From: an uncultured Bacteroidales bacterium
GTDB lineage: Bacteria; Bacteroidota; Bacteroidia; Bacteroidales; P3
Length of the DNA stretch: 64,000 nt
NCBI GenBank assembly: GCA_946406015.1
Contig: CAMJJD010000001.1
Coordinates: 96,814-160,813, forward strand
Reading direction: 5' to 3'
The position numbers and the translations under genes are program-made. Shown one piece after another: positions 1-9,329 of this stretch. Every line of letters begins with the position of its first letter. Position 1 is the first letter of the stretch. A model generated the notes under the pieces. It worked only from the letters and a program-made list of their open reading frames with translations, had not been told where the DNA came from and made no database searches.

Positions 1-35
1 CTGTTCTCCTCCTCACCTTTGCCCGTTAGTGTAAT

Positions 36-1010
36 ATGTTCCCTAATAAATCCGACGCTGACTGCTTGATAGGTCTCTCGCCGATGGATGACATCACCGA
101 CCTGCCCTTCCGGGAACTTTGCAAAGAGTTCGGGGCCGACTTGCTTGTTACGGAATTCATTGCCTCCGAAGCGCTCAATCGTGATGCCGAGAAGAGTCTC
201 AGGAAGATGCGCTTCACCGAGCAACAGCGTCCTATAGGTATCCAGATATTTGGTGCCGACGAGGATGAATTGCTTCGTTGTCTTGAAATCGTCGAGCAGG
301 CTGAGCCCGATTTTTTAGACATAAATTGGGGCTGCCCAGTACGTAAGGTGGCGGGCAAGGGAGCGGGGTCCGGCATTCTTCAGGATGTTCCTAAGATGCT
401 TAGAATCACTGCAGGTATAGTCAAAAAGGCCCATTTGCCAGTGACGGTGAAGACTCGATTGGCTTATAGTGCGGATTCTATGAAGGTTACAGACTTCGCC
501 GAAGCGCTACAAGATACGGGTATTGCCGCCCTTGCAATCCATGGACGCACTAAAACTCAGATGTATAGCGGTGCTGCCGACTGGACTATGATAGGGGAGG
601 TGAAGAACAACCCTAGGATGCACATTCCCATCTTCGGCAATGGAGACATCACTACCGCTGCTCAAGCTCTTGATAGCAAGAGACGTTACGGCGTCGATGG
701 CATACTTATCGGCCGCGGAGCTATCGGAAACCCTTGGATATTTGAACAATGCGCACATGTGTTTCACGGGGAACACGAACGTACCATCCCTGTGGTCGAA
801 CGTGTGGAGGTCTGCCGACGCCATCTCCAAGCCGCCATCGCTTTCAAGGGCGAGCGCACCGCCATCTTCGAAATGCGCAAACACTACGCTTCCTACTTCA
901 AGGGTCTTTACAATTTCAAACCCTATCGTCTCGCCCTTGTCGCCGCCACCTCCCTCGCCGACATGGAGCGATTATTTGACCAGATAGCGGAACAGTATCA
1001 CAATAATTGA
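36..1010 (+). CDS. dusB: tRNA-dihydrouridine synthase
   Basis: ORF 324 aa with PMDDITDLPFR, DINWGCPVRKVAGKGAGSGIL and VTVKTRL motifs typical of Dus enzymes. Confidence 0.92.
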   Translation: MFPNKSDADCLIGLSPMDDITDLPFRELCKEFGADLLVTEFIASEALNRDAEKSLRKMRFTEQQRPIGIQIFGADEDELLRCLEIVEQAEPDFLDINWGCPVRKVAGKGAGSGILQDVPKMLRITAGIVKKAHLPVTVKTRLAYSADSMKVTDFAEALQDTGIAALAIHGRTKTQMYSGAADWTMIGEVKNNPRMHIPIFGNGDITTAAQALDSKRRYGVDGILIGRGAIGNPWIFEQCAHVFHGEHERTIPVVERVEVCRRHLQAAIAFKGERTAIFEMRKHYASYFKGLYNFKPYRLALVAATSLADMERLFDQIAEQYHNN

Positions 1011-1032
1011 AGGATAGCTTCGTTACGCAAAT

Positions 1033-1485
1033 ATGGAAGCGAAGAATAAAATTGAGATAAAGAACAAGCGGGCTGCATACGAGTACTTCCTGATGGACGA
1101 GTATACCGCCGGGCTGGTATTAATGGGTAGCGAGATAAAGAGTATCCGCGAGGGCAAGGCCAACCTCAACGATGCGTGGTGCACCTTCATCGGCAATGAA
1201 CTTTTCGTACGAGATATGCATATCTCAGAGTACAAGTTCGGCTCCTACTGGGGACATCAGGCCAAGCGCGACCGCAAACTCTTACTCAACCGACGCGAAC
1301 TACGCAAACTGCAGAACAAAATCAAAGAACGCGGCTACACCATTGTCCCCGAACTGCTGTTCGTCAATCCTCAGGGTTACGCCAAACTCACCATCGCCCT
1401 CGCCAAGGGTAAGCATCATTACGACAAACGCGAGACCATCAAGGCCAAGGACTCGCGCCGCGATATGGAAAGGGAACTCGCATGA
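1033..1485 (+). CDS. smpB: SsrA-binding protein SmpB
   Basis: 150 aa; [35 protein letters not shown] and [23 protein letters not shown] are SmpB signatures. Confidence 0.96.
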   Translation: MEAKNKIEIKNKRAAYEYFLMDEYTAGLVLMGSEIKSIREGKANLNDAWCTFIGNELFVRDMHISEYKFGSYWGHQAKRDRKLLLNRRELRKLQNKIKERGYTIVPELLFVNPQGYAKLTIALAKGKHHYDKRETIKAKDSRRDMERELA

Positions 1486-2750
1486 AGGTATTCAAGTTCG
1501 GTGGTGCCTCGGTCAATAGTGCCGACGCCGTACGCAACATGGCACAGATTGTGCAGAAACATCTGGAAACAGAGCCTCTGGTGGTGGTAGTCTCCGCCAT
1601 GGGCAAGACCACCAATCTGCTGGAAAAACTTGTCCCCGGGAGCTCAGACAGTTCAACTATGCATGAACTGCGTCAGCAACTCGAGGACTACCACCGTAAC
1701 ATAGCCTCCGAACTAATGTCCGGCGACAACAAGATTCAGGAAAAGATAACTGCCCTACTTTCACAGATCGACATAATGTCAGCACAGCTGAAACCTGCCG
1801 TCGACAACTATAATTACAACTACGATCAGGTTGTCTCCTTCGGCGAGCTGCTCTCCACCACCATCATTGCGCACTATCTCGACCATCTTGGTATCCGTGC
1901 GCAGTGGATTGACGCAAGACAGGTTATCATTACCGACGACCACTACCGCGAGGGTCATGTGGACTGGATGGCTACCCAGAAAGCAATCCATTCGCTCCGG
2001 CAGTCAAACAATCAAGTCCAGGTAATCTTGACGCAAGGCTTTATCGGTGGTACGTCACAGCACTTCACCACGACTTTGGGCCGTGAGGGCTCCGACTACT
2101 CCGCCGCCATCCTGGCCTATTGTCTCGACGCCGAGAGCGTCACCATCTGGAAAGACGTGCCCGGCTTCCTCAATGCTGACCCCAAGTTCTTCGCCGACAC
2201 CGTCAAGATTAGCCAGATACCCTACAACGAGGCCATCGAACTGGCCTACTACGGCGCCTCCGTCATCCATCCCAAGACAGTGAAGCCCATCCAGAACAAG
2301 AATATCCCCCTCTACATCCGCTCGTTCATCACCCCTGACGACGAGGGTTCCTCCATCGGCGACTACAAGACCCTTGTCCCCGAGACTCCCCTTTACATTT
2401 TCAAGAACAACCAGATTCTGCTCTCCATCCTGCCGCGCGACTATTCCTTCATCGCCGAGGACAACCTGCAGGTAATCTTCGGACTGCTCAACGAGGTTGG
2501 TATCCGGGTGAATCTGATGCAGAACTCGGCCTTGAGTTTCTCCATCTGCGTCGACAATAATCCGCAGCGTATCGGCATCCTGATAGAGCGATTGAAGAGC
2601 CTGTTCCGCGTGCGTTACAACGAGAACTTGCAGCTCGTCACTATCCGCTATTACAACCAGCAGGTCATCGACAGCATCGTCGCCGGCCGCCCCATCCTTC
2701 TCGAGCAGCGCAGCCGCTCCACCGAGCAGCTGATTGTCCCCTGTCGGTAG
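1482..2750 (+). CDS. lysC: Aspartate kinase
   Basis: [42 protein letters not shown]; 4-nt overlap with smpB. Confidence 0.92.
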   Translation: MKVFKFGGASVNSADAVRNMAQIVQKHLETEPLVVVVSAMGKTTNLLEKLVPGSSDSSTMHELRQQLEDYHRNIASELMSGDNKIQEKITALLSQIDIMSAQLKPAVDNYNYNYDQVVSFGELLSTTIIAHYLDHLGIRAQWIDARQVIITDDHYREGHVDWMATQKAIHSLRQSNNQVQVILTQGFIGGTSQHFTTTLGREGSDYSAAILAYCLDAESVTIWKDVPGFLNADPKFFADTVKISQIPYNEAIELAYYGASVIHPKTVKPIQNKNIPLYIRSFITPDDEGSSIGDYKTLVPETPLYIFKNNQILLSILPRDYSFIAEDNLQVIFGLLNEVGIRVNLMQNSALSFSICVDNNPQRIGILIERLKSLFRVRYNENLQLVTIRYYNQQVIDSIVAGRPILLEQRSRSTEQLIVPCR

Positions 2751-2809
2751 TATCTTTTTTTATACCCCCTGTAAGATTTTCGTCAAAAAGTGGGTATTAT
2801 ATTATTGCT

Positions 2810-3523
2810 ATGAGACGAATTGTTTTTCTTTTACTGCTTGTGTCGGCCGGCTTCCCGATTTGGGCGCAGGAGCCTGACGTGTCCGACAATGTAATGGTGA
2901 TGGGTACTGTAGTCAACCGCATGACCGGCCAGCCCGAGCCCTTCAGTATAGTGCAGCTTCTGCAGGATACACTGGTGGTAGCCTCGGCGCCCTGCGACGA
3001 AGAGGGATGGTTCGGCATCGACGCCCTGCCTGCTGGCAGCTATCTCCTCGAAGTGCAGGTGCGCGGACTCACCCTTTATCAGGCCGACTTGGTGTTGCAA
3101 GAGAACGCCGTGCTCAATATCGGCGTCATCACCGACTCCATCCGCCTGGTCAACTTGCGCGAGGTGGCCATCGTCGCCTTGCGCCACATGCTGGGGCAGC
3201 AACTCATCAGCACAACCCACGACATACGCTTGTGGAACCTGGTCTACCGCAATGGTGGCGGCGACCACAATGCCGCAGTCTCTATCTCGCCCGATATGGT
3301 GCCCGAAATGGACGAATTGGACTATCAAAACGGGGTGAATCGTAGTCTTCTGCCTTTCGGTGTCCCTCCCAGCGCCTACAAGTATTATCTCTCTGACTTC
3401 GGCCTCAACGAAAGCTCCGAGAACAGCGCCATGAAGAACGAGCTGCTCCGCGAGGGCCGCATCCTCGACACCAAGCGCCGTGCTCCAGCTGCAACAGATA
3501 CTATACGCCGTGAAAAGAAATAG
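2810..3523 (+). CDS. Secreted protein with carboxypeptidase-regulatory-like domain, paralog 1 of 3
   Basis: Signal peptide then VMGTVVNRMTGQPEPF...; C-terminus RILDTKRRAPAATDTIRREKK shared with next ORF. Confidence 0.75.
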   Translation: MRRIVFLLLLVSAGFPIWAQEPDVSDNVMVMGTVVNRMTGQPEPFSIVQLLQDTLVVASAPCDEEGWFGIDALPAGSYLLEVQVRGLTLYQADLVLQENAVLNIGVITDSIRLVNLREVAIVALRHMLGQQLISTTHDIRLWNLVYRNGGGDHNAAVSISPDMVPEMDELDYQNGVNRSLLPFGVPPSAYKYYLSDFGLNESSENSAMKNELLREGRILDTKRRAPAATDTIRREKK

Positions 3524-4163
3524 TTCTTTTCTCCTAGGCCTGATGCTCCTACTCGGCTCCGGCACCCTCCACGCACAGGAGGCTGTGCCCGACAGTGTGA
3601 TAGTGATGGGTACAGTGGTCGACCATCTGACCAACGAGCCGCAGCCCAACTGCCTGTTGCAGTTCCTTTGCGGTACAGACACTTCTGCCACAGTGCGTTG
3701 TGACGAAGAAGGCTACTTTATCGATAGTCTGCCAGTGGGTGCCTACACCCTCAGGGTGACCCTCAATGGACATCAGGTCTATCTGACTGACTTAGTGCTG
3801 AACGACAACGCCGCCCTCCATATAGCTGTTATCACCGATAGTTTCAGTTTCCGTATATTGCAGCCTGTCGAAGTGACAGCACTGAAAAGCAAGCTGGGAT
3901 ACTTGCTAATCAATGACCCCGACGATGTACGGCTGTGGGATATGAGCGGCAACATGGAGGGAGATGCCAGTTCAAAAAGATCAGCTGATCCGAATAATCC
4001 AGAAAATTTAATCGGTGCCACACTCATGTTTTTCAGCCCCGGGCTTGATGTCAGCGGGAAGAATAGTACCATGAAAAACGAGATACTACTCTATGGCCGC
4101 ATCCTCGACACCAAGCGCCGCGCTTCGGCCGACAAAGATACTACACGCTATGAAAAGAAATAG
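3510..4163 (+). CDS. Secreted protein with carboxypeptidase-regulatory-like domain, paralog 2 of 3
   Basis: ORF track starts at 3480; paralog comparison favours a GTG start at 3510 giving (V)KRNSSFLLGLMLLLGSGTLHAQ; overlaps the upstream stop by 14 nt. Confidence 0.7.
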   Translation: MKRNSSFLLGLMLLLGSGTLHAQEAVPDSVIVMGTVVDHLTNEPQPNCLLQFLCGTDTSATVRCDEEGYFIDSLPVGAYTLRVTLNGHQVYLTDLVLNDNAALHIAVITDSFSFRILQPVEVTALKSKLGYLLINDPDDVRLWDMSGNMEGDASSKRSADPNNPENLIGATLMFFSPGLDVSGKNSTMKNEILLYGRILDTKRRASADKDTTRYEKK

Positions 4164-4821
4164 CCTACTCCTCTGTCTTCTACTTCTACTCGGCACTGGT
4201 ACCCTCCGTGCCCAGGAGCCCACCGAGCCCGACAGCGTCGTCATATTGGGCCTCGTGGTCAACCGTATCAGCGGTGAACACGAGCCCTTCTGCCAGGTGC
4301 ACTTCCTGCAGGGAAGCGACACCGTGGCTACTGCCGTCTGCGATCAGGAGGGCTACTTCGGCGTCGACCGGCTTCAGGTGGGCACCTATGGTCTCAGCGT
4401 CTCGCTCCGCGGCATGACGCTCTACCGGTCCGACCTGGTGCTGGGCGACAACGCCATGCTGTACCTCTCCGTCATCACCGACAGCTTCCAGCTGCGCAAC
4501 CTCCGCGAAGTGGAGATTACGGCGCCCAAGCATGACCTGGCTGCCTCGGGCCTCCTGATAACCAATCCCGACGATCCACGTCTCTGGGACTTTATGTACT
4601 GCGACTGGTGCCTCTGGAACGGGCCTCCGCGCAATGCTTCGGCCAGCAGCAGCGGCGACCCCAACAACCCCGAGGGAAGGGTGAGATCGGGACACTTCTA
4701 CAACCGTGCCAAAGGCAGTAAGATGGCCCGGATATGGCAAATCCTCTGGCCCGACCGTATATTGCCGGCGCCGAAGGAAAAAGCCTCTGGCAAAAAGGAA
4801 GAGGAGAAGAACGACGAATAG
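4150..4821 (+). CDS. Secreted protein with carboxypeptidase-regulatory-like domain, paralog 3 of 3
   Basis: ATG at 4150 gives MKRNSLLLCLLLLLGTGTLRAQEP; same 14-nt overlap architecture as paralog 2. Confidence 0.75.
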   Translation: MKRNSLLLCLLLLLGTGTLRAQEPTEPDSVVILGLVVNRISGEHEPFCQVHFLQGSDTVATAVCDQEGYFGVDRLQVGTYGLSVSLRGMTLYRSDLVLGDNAMLYLSVITDSFQLRNLREVEITAPKHDLAASGLLITNPDDPRLWDFMYCDWCLWNGPPRNASASSSGDPNNPEGRVRSGHFYNRAKGSKMARIWQILWPDRILPAPKEKASGKKEEEKNDE

Positions 4822-4822
4822 T

Positions 4823-5845
4823 CTATTTGGTGATCGTCAGCATCGCGTCGCGCACCTCATTATCAGATATATCTACATCTATTATGGCGGCACCGGGCTC
4901 TTGCAGCAGCACGCAGCGTAGCACTCTGGCAGCGCTCTTCTTGTCCTGGTGCATCAGCGGCAGCATTGCTTCGATATCCTTCAGCGTATAGTGCGGTACG
5001 GCAATATTTGATGCAAGCCAATGGGAATAAGCGTTGTATACCTCTTCTGCAAGCCCCACCTTCTTGGTCGAGAGGTACATGGCGGCCTTCATGCCGATGC
5101 CGACGGCGATGCCATGGGGCAGTTTGCTGTAGACCTCGATGGCGTGGCCGAAGGTGTGGCCGAAATTGAGTATCTTCCTGATACCATGGTCGTAAGGGTC
5201 GGCATTCACCACGCGGGCTTTGATGCGGGCCACCTCCTTAATAGTTGAAAGTTGAAAGTTGAAAGTTGAAAGCAATTGATGGAATAGCGTTGGGTCGGTG
5301 ACGGCGGCGGTCTTCACCATCTCCATCTCTCCGCTGAGTATCTCCTCCTGCGGCAGGGTCTCCAGGAAGGCCGTTTCTATGACCGTCAGGGCGGCAGGGT
5401 AGAAGTGGCCTATGCTGTTTTTCACGCCACCGAAATCGACGGCCGTCTTGCCACCGATGGCCGCGTCGACCATGCCCAGTAAGGTGGTAGGTATGTTGAT
5501 ATGGCGGATGCCGCGCTTGTAGCCTGCGGCCACAAAACCACCTAAGTCACAGATACTTCCACCGCCTAGGTTCACCAGCGCTGCATTGCGGTCGGCCTCG
5601 CCCTCCAGCAACGTCTGCCACACTTGTTCCGCCACCTCCAGACTTTTGCACTCTTCGCCTACAGGCACCTCGATGAATTCCGCCTCCTGTAGCGCCTCCA
5701 CACTGCCTATCAGCAGTGGAAGACAGTGCTGGAAGGTGTTCTCGTCCACCAGAATGGTGTAGCGTGCATCCTGCCATTGCGAAGATGCCAGTTCTCGGTT
5801 CAACGCCCGCAGGCCTCCATAAAGTATCTTGCTTTGTCTCAACAT
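4823..5845 (-). CDS. aroB: 3-dehydroquinate synthase
   Basis: VNLGGGSICDLGGFVAAGYKRGIRHINIPTTLLGMVDAAIGGKTAVDFGGVKNSIG; GHTFGHAIE. Confidence 0.94.
   Translation of the reverse strand: MLRQSKILYGGLRALNRELASSQWQDARYTILVDENTFQHCLPLLIGSVEALQEAEFIEVPVGEECKSLEVAEQVWQTLLEGEADRNAALVNLGGGSICDLGGFVAAGYKRGIRHINIPTTLLGMVDAAIGGKTAVDFGGVKNSIGHFYPAALTVIETAFLETLPQEEILSGEMEMVKTAAVTDPTLFHQLLSTFNFQLSTIKEVARIKARVVNADPYDHGIRKILNFGHTFGHAIEVYSKLPHGIAVGIGMKAAMYLSTKKVGLAEEVYNAYSHWLASNIAVPHYTLKDIEAMLPLMHQDKKSAARVLRCVLLQEPGAAIIDVDISDNEVRDAMLTITK
5244..5272. repeat. 7-bp tandem array (GTTGAAA x4) inside aroB
   Basis: gttgaaagttgaaagttgaaagttgaaag; read in aroB as STFNFQLST. Confidence 0.95.
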
Positions 5846-5879
5846 ACAATAAACAACGTTCCTGCGCGTTATTTATTGT

Positions 5880-7973
5880 ATGAAACTGGAACTGCTGTCA
5901 CCGGCGAAGAACCTCGAGTTCGGACGCGAGGCCGTCAACCACGGCGCCGACGCGCTCTATATCGGCGCGCCGGCCTTCGGTGCCCGCGCCGCCGCCACCA
6001 ACACGCTCGAAGATATCGACGCCCTCGTGCGTTACGCCCACCTCTACGGCGCCAAGGTCTTCGCCACCGTCAACACCCTCCTCTTCGACAATGAGTTGGA
6101 ACCCGCCGTGGCCATGATTCGCCAGCTCTACAACGCCGGTGTCGACGCCCTCATCCTTCAGGACCTCGGCCTGCTCGAGTGCGACCTGCCACCCATCGAA
6201 CTCCATGCCAGCACGCAGTGCCACAACGCCTCGGTGGAGCGCATAAAGTTCATGGAATCAGTAGGGTTCAGGCGCGTCATCCTAGCCCGCGAAACCTCCC
6301 TGGAGCAGATGAGTGCCATCCGCGAGGCCACCACGGTCGACCTCGAGGCCTTCGTCCACGGCGCCCTCTGCGTGAGCTACAGCGGTCAGTGCTACATGAG
6401 CCAATATCTCAACGAACGCAGCGGCAACCGTGGCCGCTGCTCGCAGCCCTGCCGCAGCAGCTACGACCTCCTCGCCGCCGACGGACGCCTGCTGATAAAA
6501 GACCGCCACCTGCTGTCGCTGCGCGACTTCAACGCCTCGCAGCGCCTGGCCGACATGATAGCCGCCGGCATCACCTCCTTCAAGATCGAGGGACGCCTGA
6601 AAGACCTCAGCTACGTCAAGAACAACACCGCCTACTACCGGCAGCTGCTCGACAGCATGATGGAGGGCCATTCGCCTGCCTCCAGCGGCCATTGCACCTA
6701 CACCTTCACGCCCGACCCCGACCGCACCTTCAATCGCGGCTACACCGACTATTTCCTCCGCACGCGCCAGCCCATGGCCAACTTCGCCACCCAGAAGTCG
6801 CTCGGCAAGAGGGTAGGGGAGGTCACCGCTGTGGGGCGCCGCACCCTCACCGTCGGCGGCAACGAAGCTTTCGCCAACGGCGACGGACTTTGCTACCTTG
6901 ACTCCGACGGCCGCCTGCAGGGGTTCCTCGTCAACCACGTGGAGGGACGCACCCTCACCCCCAACCAGATGCCCGACCTCCAGGTGGGCACCACCCTCTG
7001 GCGCAACCAAGACCAGCAGTTCGAGAAAACGCTGCAAGGCCGCACCGCCGACCGCAAGATAGCCGTCAAACTCTCCTTCTCTCTTGTTTCTGGCGGCTTC
7101 TCATTGAAGATAGAAGACGAGAACGACATCTGCAGCCAAGCCGATATCATGATGGACTATACCCCCTCGTCCGACCCCGTGCGATTCACCGACACCATCG
7201 TCAAACAGCTTTCCAAACTGGGTGACACGCCCTTCGTGGCCACTGAGGTGCGTGACTGCACCGATGGTGTATACTTCTTGCCGGCCTCCATCCTCAACCA
7301 GCTGCGCCGTGATGCTGTGGCAGCGCTCATGGAGAACCGCATCGCGCACTTCCAGCCAATCGACTGTCCGCGGGAGGACCGCCACGAGGCCTACCCGCAG
7401 GCTGCCCTTGACTATCGCGCCAATGTCGTTAACGCCAAGGCCGAAGCCTTCTATCGCCACCATGGTGTGCAGCAGCTGGAACGCGGCCTCGAGCAGACAT
7501 GCGACTACGAGGGGAAGGCACTGATGACCACTAAATATTGCCTTCGCTACGAACTCGGCTGCTGCCTGCACCCCGAAAAGTGGAAAAAGGAAAGTGATAA
7601 GTTGAAAGCGGAAAGTGGAAAGTGGAATGAGGAAAGAGAAAAGTGGAAGGCGGAAAGTGGAAAGTGGAATGAGGAAAGCGGAAAGTGGAAAGCGGAAAGT
7701 GGAAAGTGGAATGAGGAAAGCGGAAAGTGGAAAGTCGAAAGTGGAAAACGTAACGGGGAAAGAGAAAGGTTGAGGGTGGAAAGTGAGAAGTGGAAAGTGA
7801 GAAGTGGCGGGCAGAAAGATGGTGCGGAGGCAGAGCTCCGTTACGCTGGATTTTCGGCGGAGCAACCCCTCAAGATCAACCCTGGCGACACTCTTCTGCT
7901 CCGGAATCAGGACCACGAATTCCGTCTCGAGTTCGACTGCCGTCAGTGCCTCATGCGCATCTACAAAAAGTAG
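5880..7973 (+). CDS. Peptidase U32 family protein
   Basis: [75 protein letters not shown]-terminal [10 protein letters not shown]. Confidence 0.93.
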   Translation: MKLELLSPAKNLEFGREAVNHGADALYIGAPAFGARAAATNTLEDIDALVRYAHLYGAKVFATVNTLLFDNELEPAVAMIRQLYNAGVDALILQDLGLLECDLPPIELHASTQCHNASVERIKFMESVGFRRVILARETSLEQMSAIREATTVDLEAFVHGALCVSYSGQCYMSQYLNERSGNRGRCSQPCRSSYDLLAADGRLLIKDRHLLSLRDFNASQRLADMIAAGITSFKIEGRLKDLSYVKNNTAYYRQLLDSMMEGHSPASSGHCTYTFTPDPDRTFNRGYTDYFLRTRQPMANFATQKSLGKRVGEVTAVGRRTLTVGGNEAFANGDGLCYLDSDGRLQGFLVNHVEGRTLTPNQMPDLQVGTTLWRNQDQQFEKTLQGRTADRKIAVKLSFSLVSGGFSLKIEDENDICSQADIMMDYTPSSDPVRFTDTIVKQLSKLGDTPFVATEVRDCTDGVYFLPASILNQLRRDAVAALMENRIAHFQPIDCPREDRHEAYPQAALDYRANVVNAKAEAFYRHHGVQQLERGLEQTCDYEGKALMTTKYCLRYELGCCLHPEKWKKESDKLKAESGKWNEEREKWKAESGKWNEESGKWKAESGKWNEESGKWKVESGKRNGERERLRVESEKWKVRSGGQKDGAEAELRYAGFSAEQPLKINPGDTLLLRNQDHEFRLEFDCRQCLMRIYKK
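7577..7808. repeat. Degenerate 7-bp tandem array (GTGGAAA-type) inside the U32 peptidase gene
   Basis: Units gtggaaa/gtggaat/gaggaaa/gcggaaa; encodes [23 protein letters not shown]... Confidence 0.93.
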
Positions 7974-8202
7974 CTTCAAAAATTTTTTTTTCAAAAAAAT
8001 CCCTCTTTTTTGACTACCCCTAACACTCTATCCCTCAGTCTTTGCCTGCTTCCCTCTTCTTCTACTCTACTTCATCTTTTCTTCTTTTCTTTTGGAGGTC
8101 ATATACAATATTTCTAGGGTTTCTTCGTTACGGTTAATGAACGGGAGGGGAACTCCCGAAGAACAAATGAAGTAAATGCAACGACAATAGGAGGATAGGA
8201 TT

Positions 8203-9012
8203 ATGGCAATCTTGACAAATGGTATCGTGGGTCCGTTCATCGGACGAGTGGGACCGGTGGTGGGCTATATGTGGAAGGGCATCCATTGTGTGCGTGCCTA
8301 TGTGGAGCATGTACGGTATCCCAACACGGAATCGCAGCAACAGGAGCGCAACTGGTTCGTCAGCATGGTGCGTTTTGCCTCCGCGGCACGGCCGGCATTG
8401 AAACTGGGATTGTGTCGGCATGCCAAGGAAGCTGGCATGACGGAAGGGAACTTTTTCGTGATGATGAACAAGCAGTATTTCTCCCGTGCCGACGGACGTG
8501 TGGAGGTGGACTATAGCAAGCTGAAGCTGTCGTTCGGGTCGGCGTCGGATGTCTATTTCCGCGAGGCGCGATTCGAGGCTGGCGAGACGGTGTCGGTCGA
8601 TTTTGAGAAGAACAGTCTGCCGCTGCGCTCCTCGGGTGACGACGGCGTGTACCTGTATGCCTACGCTCCGGGACTGGGCGAAGGTTTCCTGTCGGCGCCG
8701 GCGCCACGTCGCAGCAAGAAGGTGGCTGCCAAGCTTCCCGCTTGGTGGACAGGCCAGGAGGTGCACCTCTACGGCTTTGTGGTCGACAAGGACGGGCGTC
8801 CGTCGAATACTACCTATATTGGCGTGGGACGCGTGAACCACTATGAGGATCGAGGGCGCTATATCCCGTTGAACAAGAACTGGAACGACTTTGTCGAAAT
8901 GGCCAACGAGGTGAATGCCGAACATGAGGGCGGCGACGATGCTGCGGTGGCGTTGCCGTCGGGTCGGGAGCCTCGTGTCGAGCACTTCGGTGACCCGCCA
9001 GAGGTGCCGTAA
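8203..9012 (+). CDS. DUF6266-like protein
   Basis: N-terminus MAILTNGIVGPFIGRVGPVVGYMWKG resembles the NG-G-G-VG-VVG-W-G pattern; paralog at 50943. Confidence 0.65.
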   Translation: MAILTNGIVGPFIGRVGPVVGYMWKGIHCVRAYVEHVRYPNTESQQQERNWFVSMVRFASAARPALKLGLCRHAKEAGMTEGNFFVMMNKQYFSRADGRVEVDYSKLKLSFGSASDVYFREARFEAGETVSVDFEKNSLPLRSSGDDGVYLYAYAPGLGEGFLSAPAPRRSKKVAAKLPAWWTGQEVHLYGFVVDKDGRPSNTTYIGVGRVNHYEDRGRYIPLNKNWNDFVEMANEVNAEHEGGDDAAVALPSGREPRVEHFGDPPEVP

Positions 9013-9156
9013 AATGTCGTTTTCGGCTCCCGTGAGGAGCGTTTTCGGACCTTTCCGGACTGCCGTCAGGTAAATATTTGTTTATGTAATCGGCTAGACA
9101 TTAGCTGGTTGTGATTTGTGTTGTACTTTTTATTTTGTCGGATGAAAAAAAAGTAG

Positions 9157-9164
9157 TACTTTTG
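9157..9164 (+). promoter_or_regulatory. Bacteroidota-type -7 box (TACTTTTG) upstream of tRNA-Lys
   Basis: Matches TAnnTTTG about 40 bp upstream of the tRNA. Confidence 0.55.
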
Positions 9165-9202
9165 CAAATCGTTTTAAGGCCGTTGAGAGGCCGGAAAATG
9201 AT

Positions 9203-9278
9203 GACTCAGTAGCTCAGCAGGTAGAGCACAACACTTTTAATGTTGGGGTCCTGGGTTCGAGCCCCAGCTGGGTCACCA
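9203..9278 (+). tRNA. tRNA-Lys (anticodon TTT), CCA encoded
   Basis: GACTCAG/CTGGGTC acceptor, AGCTCAGCAGGTAGAGC D-arm, CTTTTAA anticodon loop, GGTTCGAGCC T-arm, ACCA end. Confidence 0.97.
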
Positions 9279-9292
9279 TAAACAAACCAGAG

Positions 9293-9321
9293 AACCGGAA
9301 CCTGATGATTCCGGTTTTTTT
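9293..9321 (+). terminator. Rho-independent terminator
   Basis: aaccggaa-cctgatga-ttccggtt followed by T-run. Confidence 0.85.
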
Positions 9322-9329
9322 GTAGCAAT

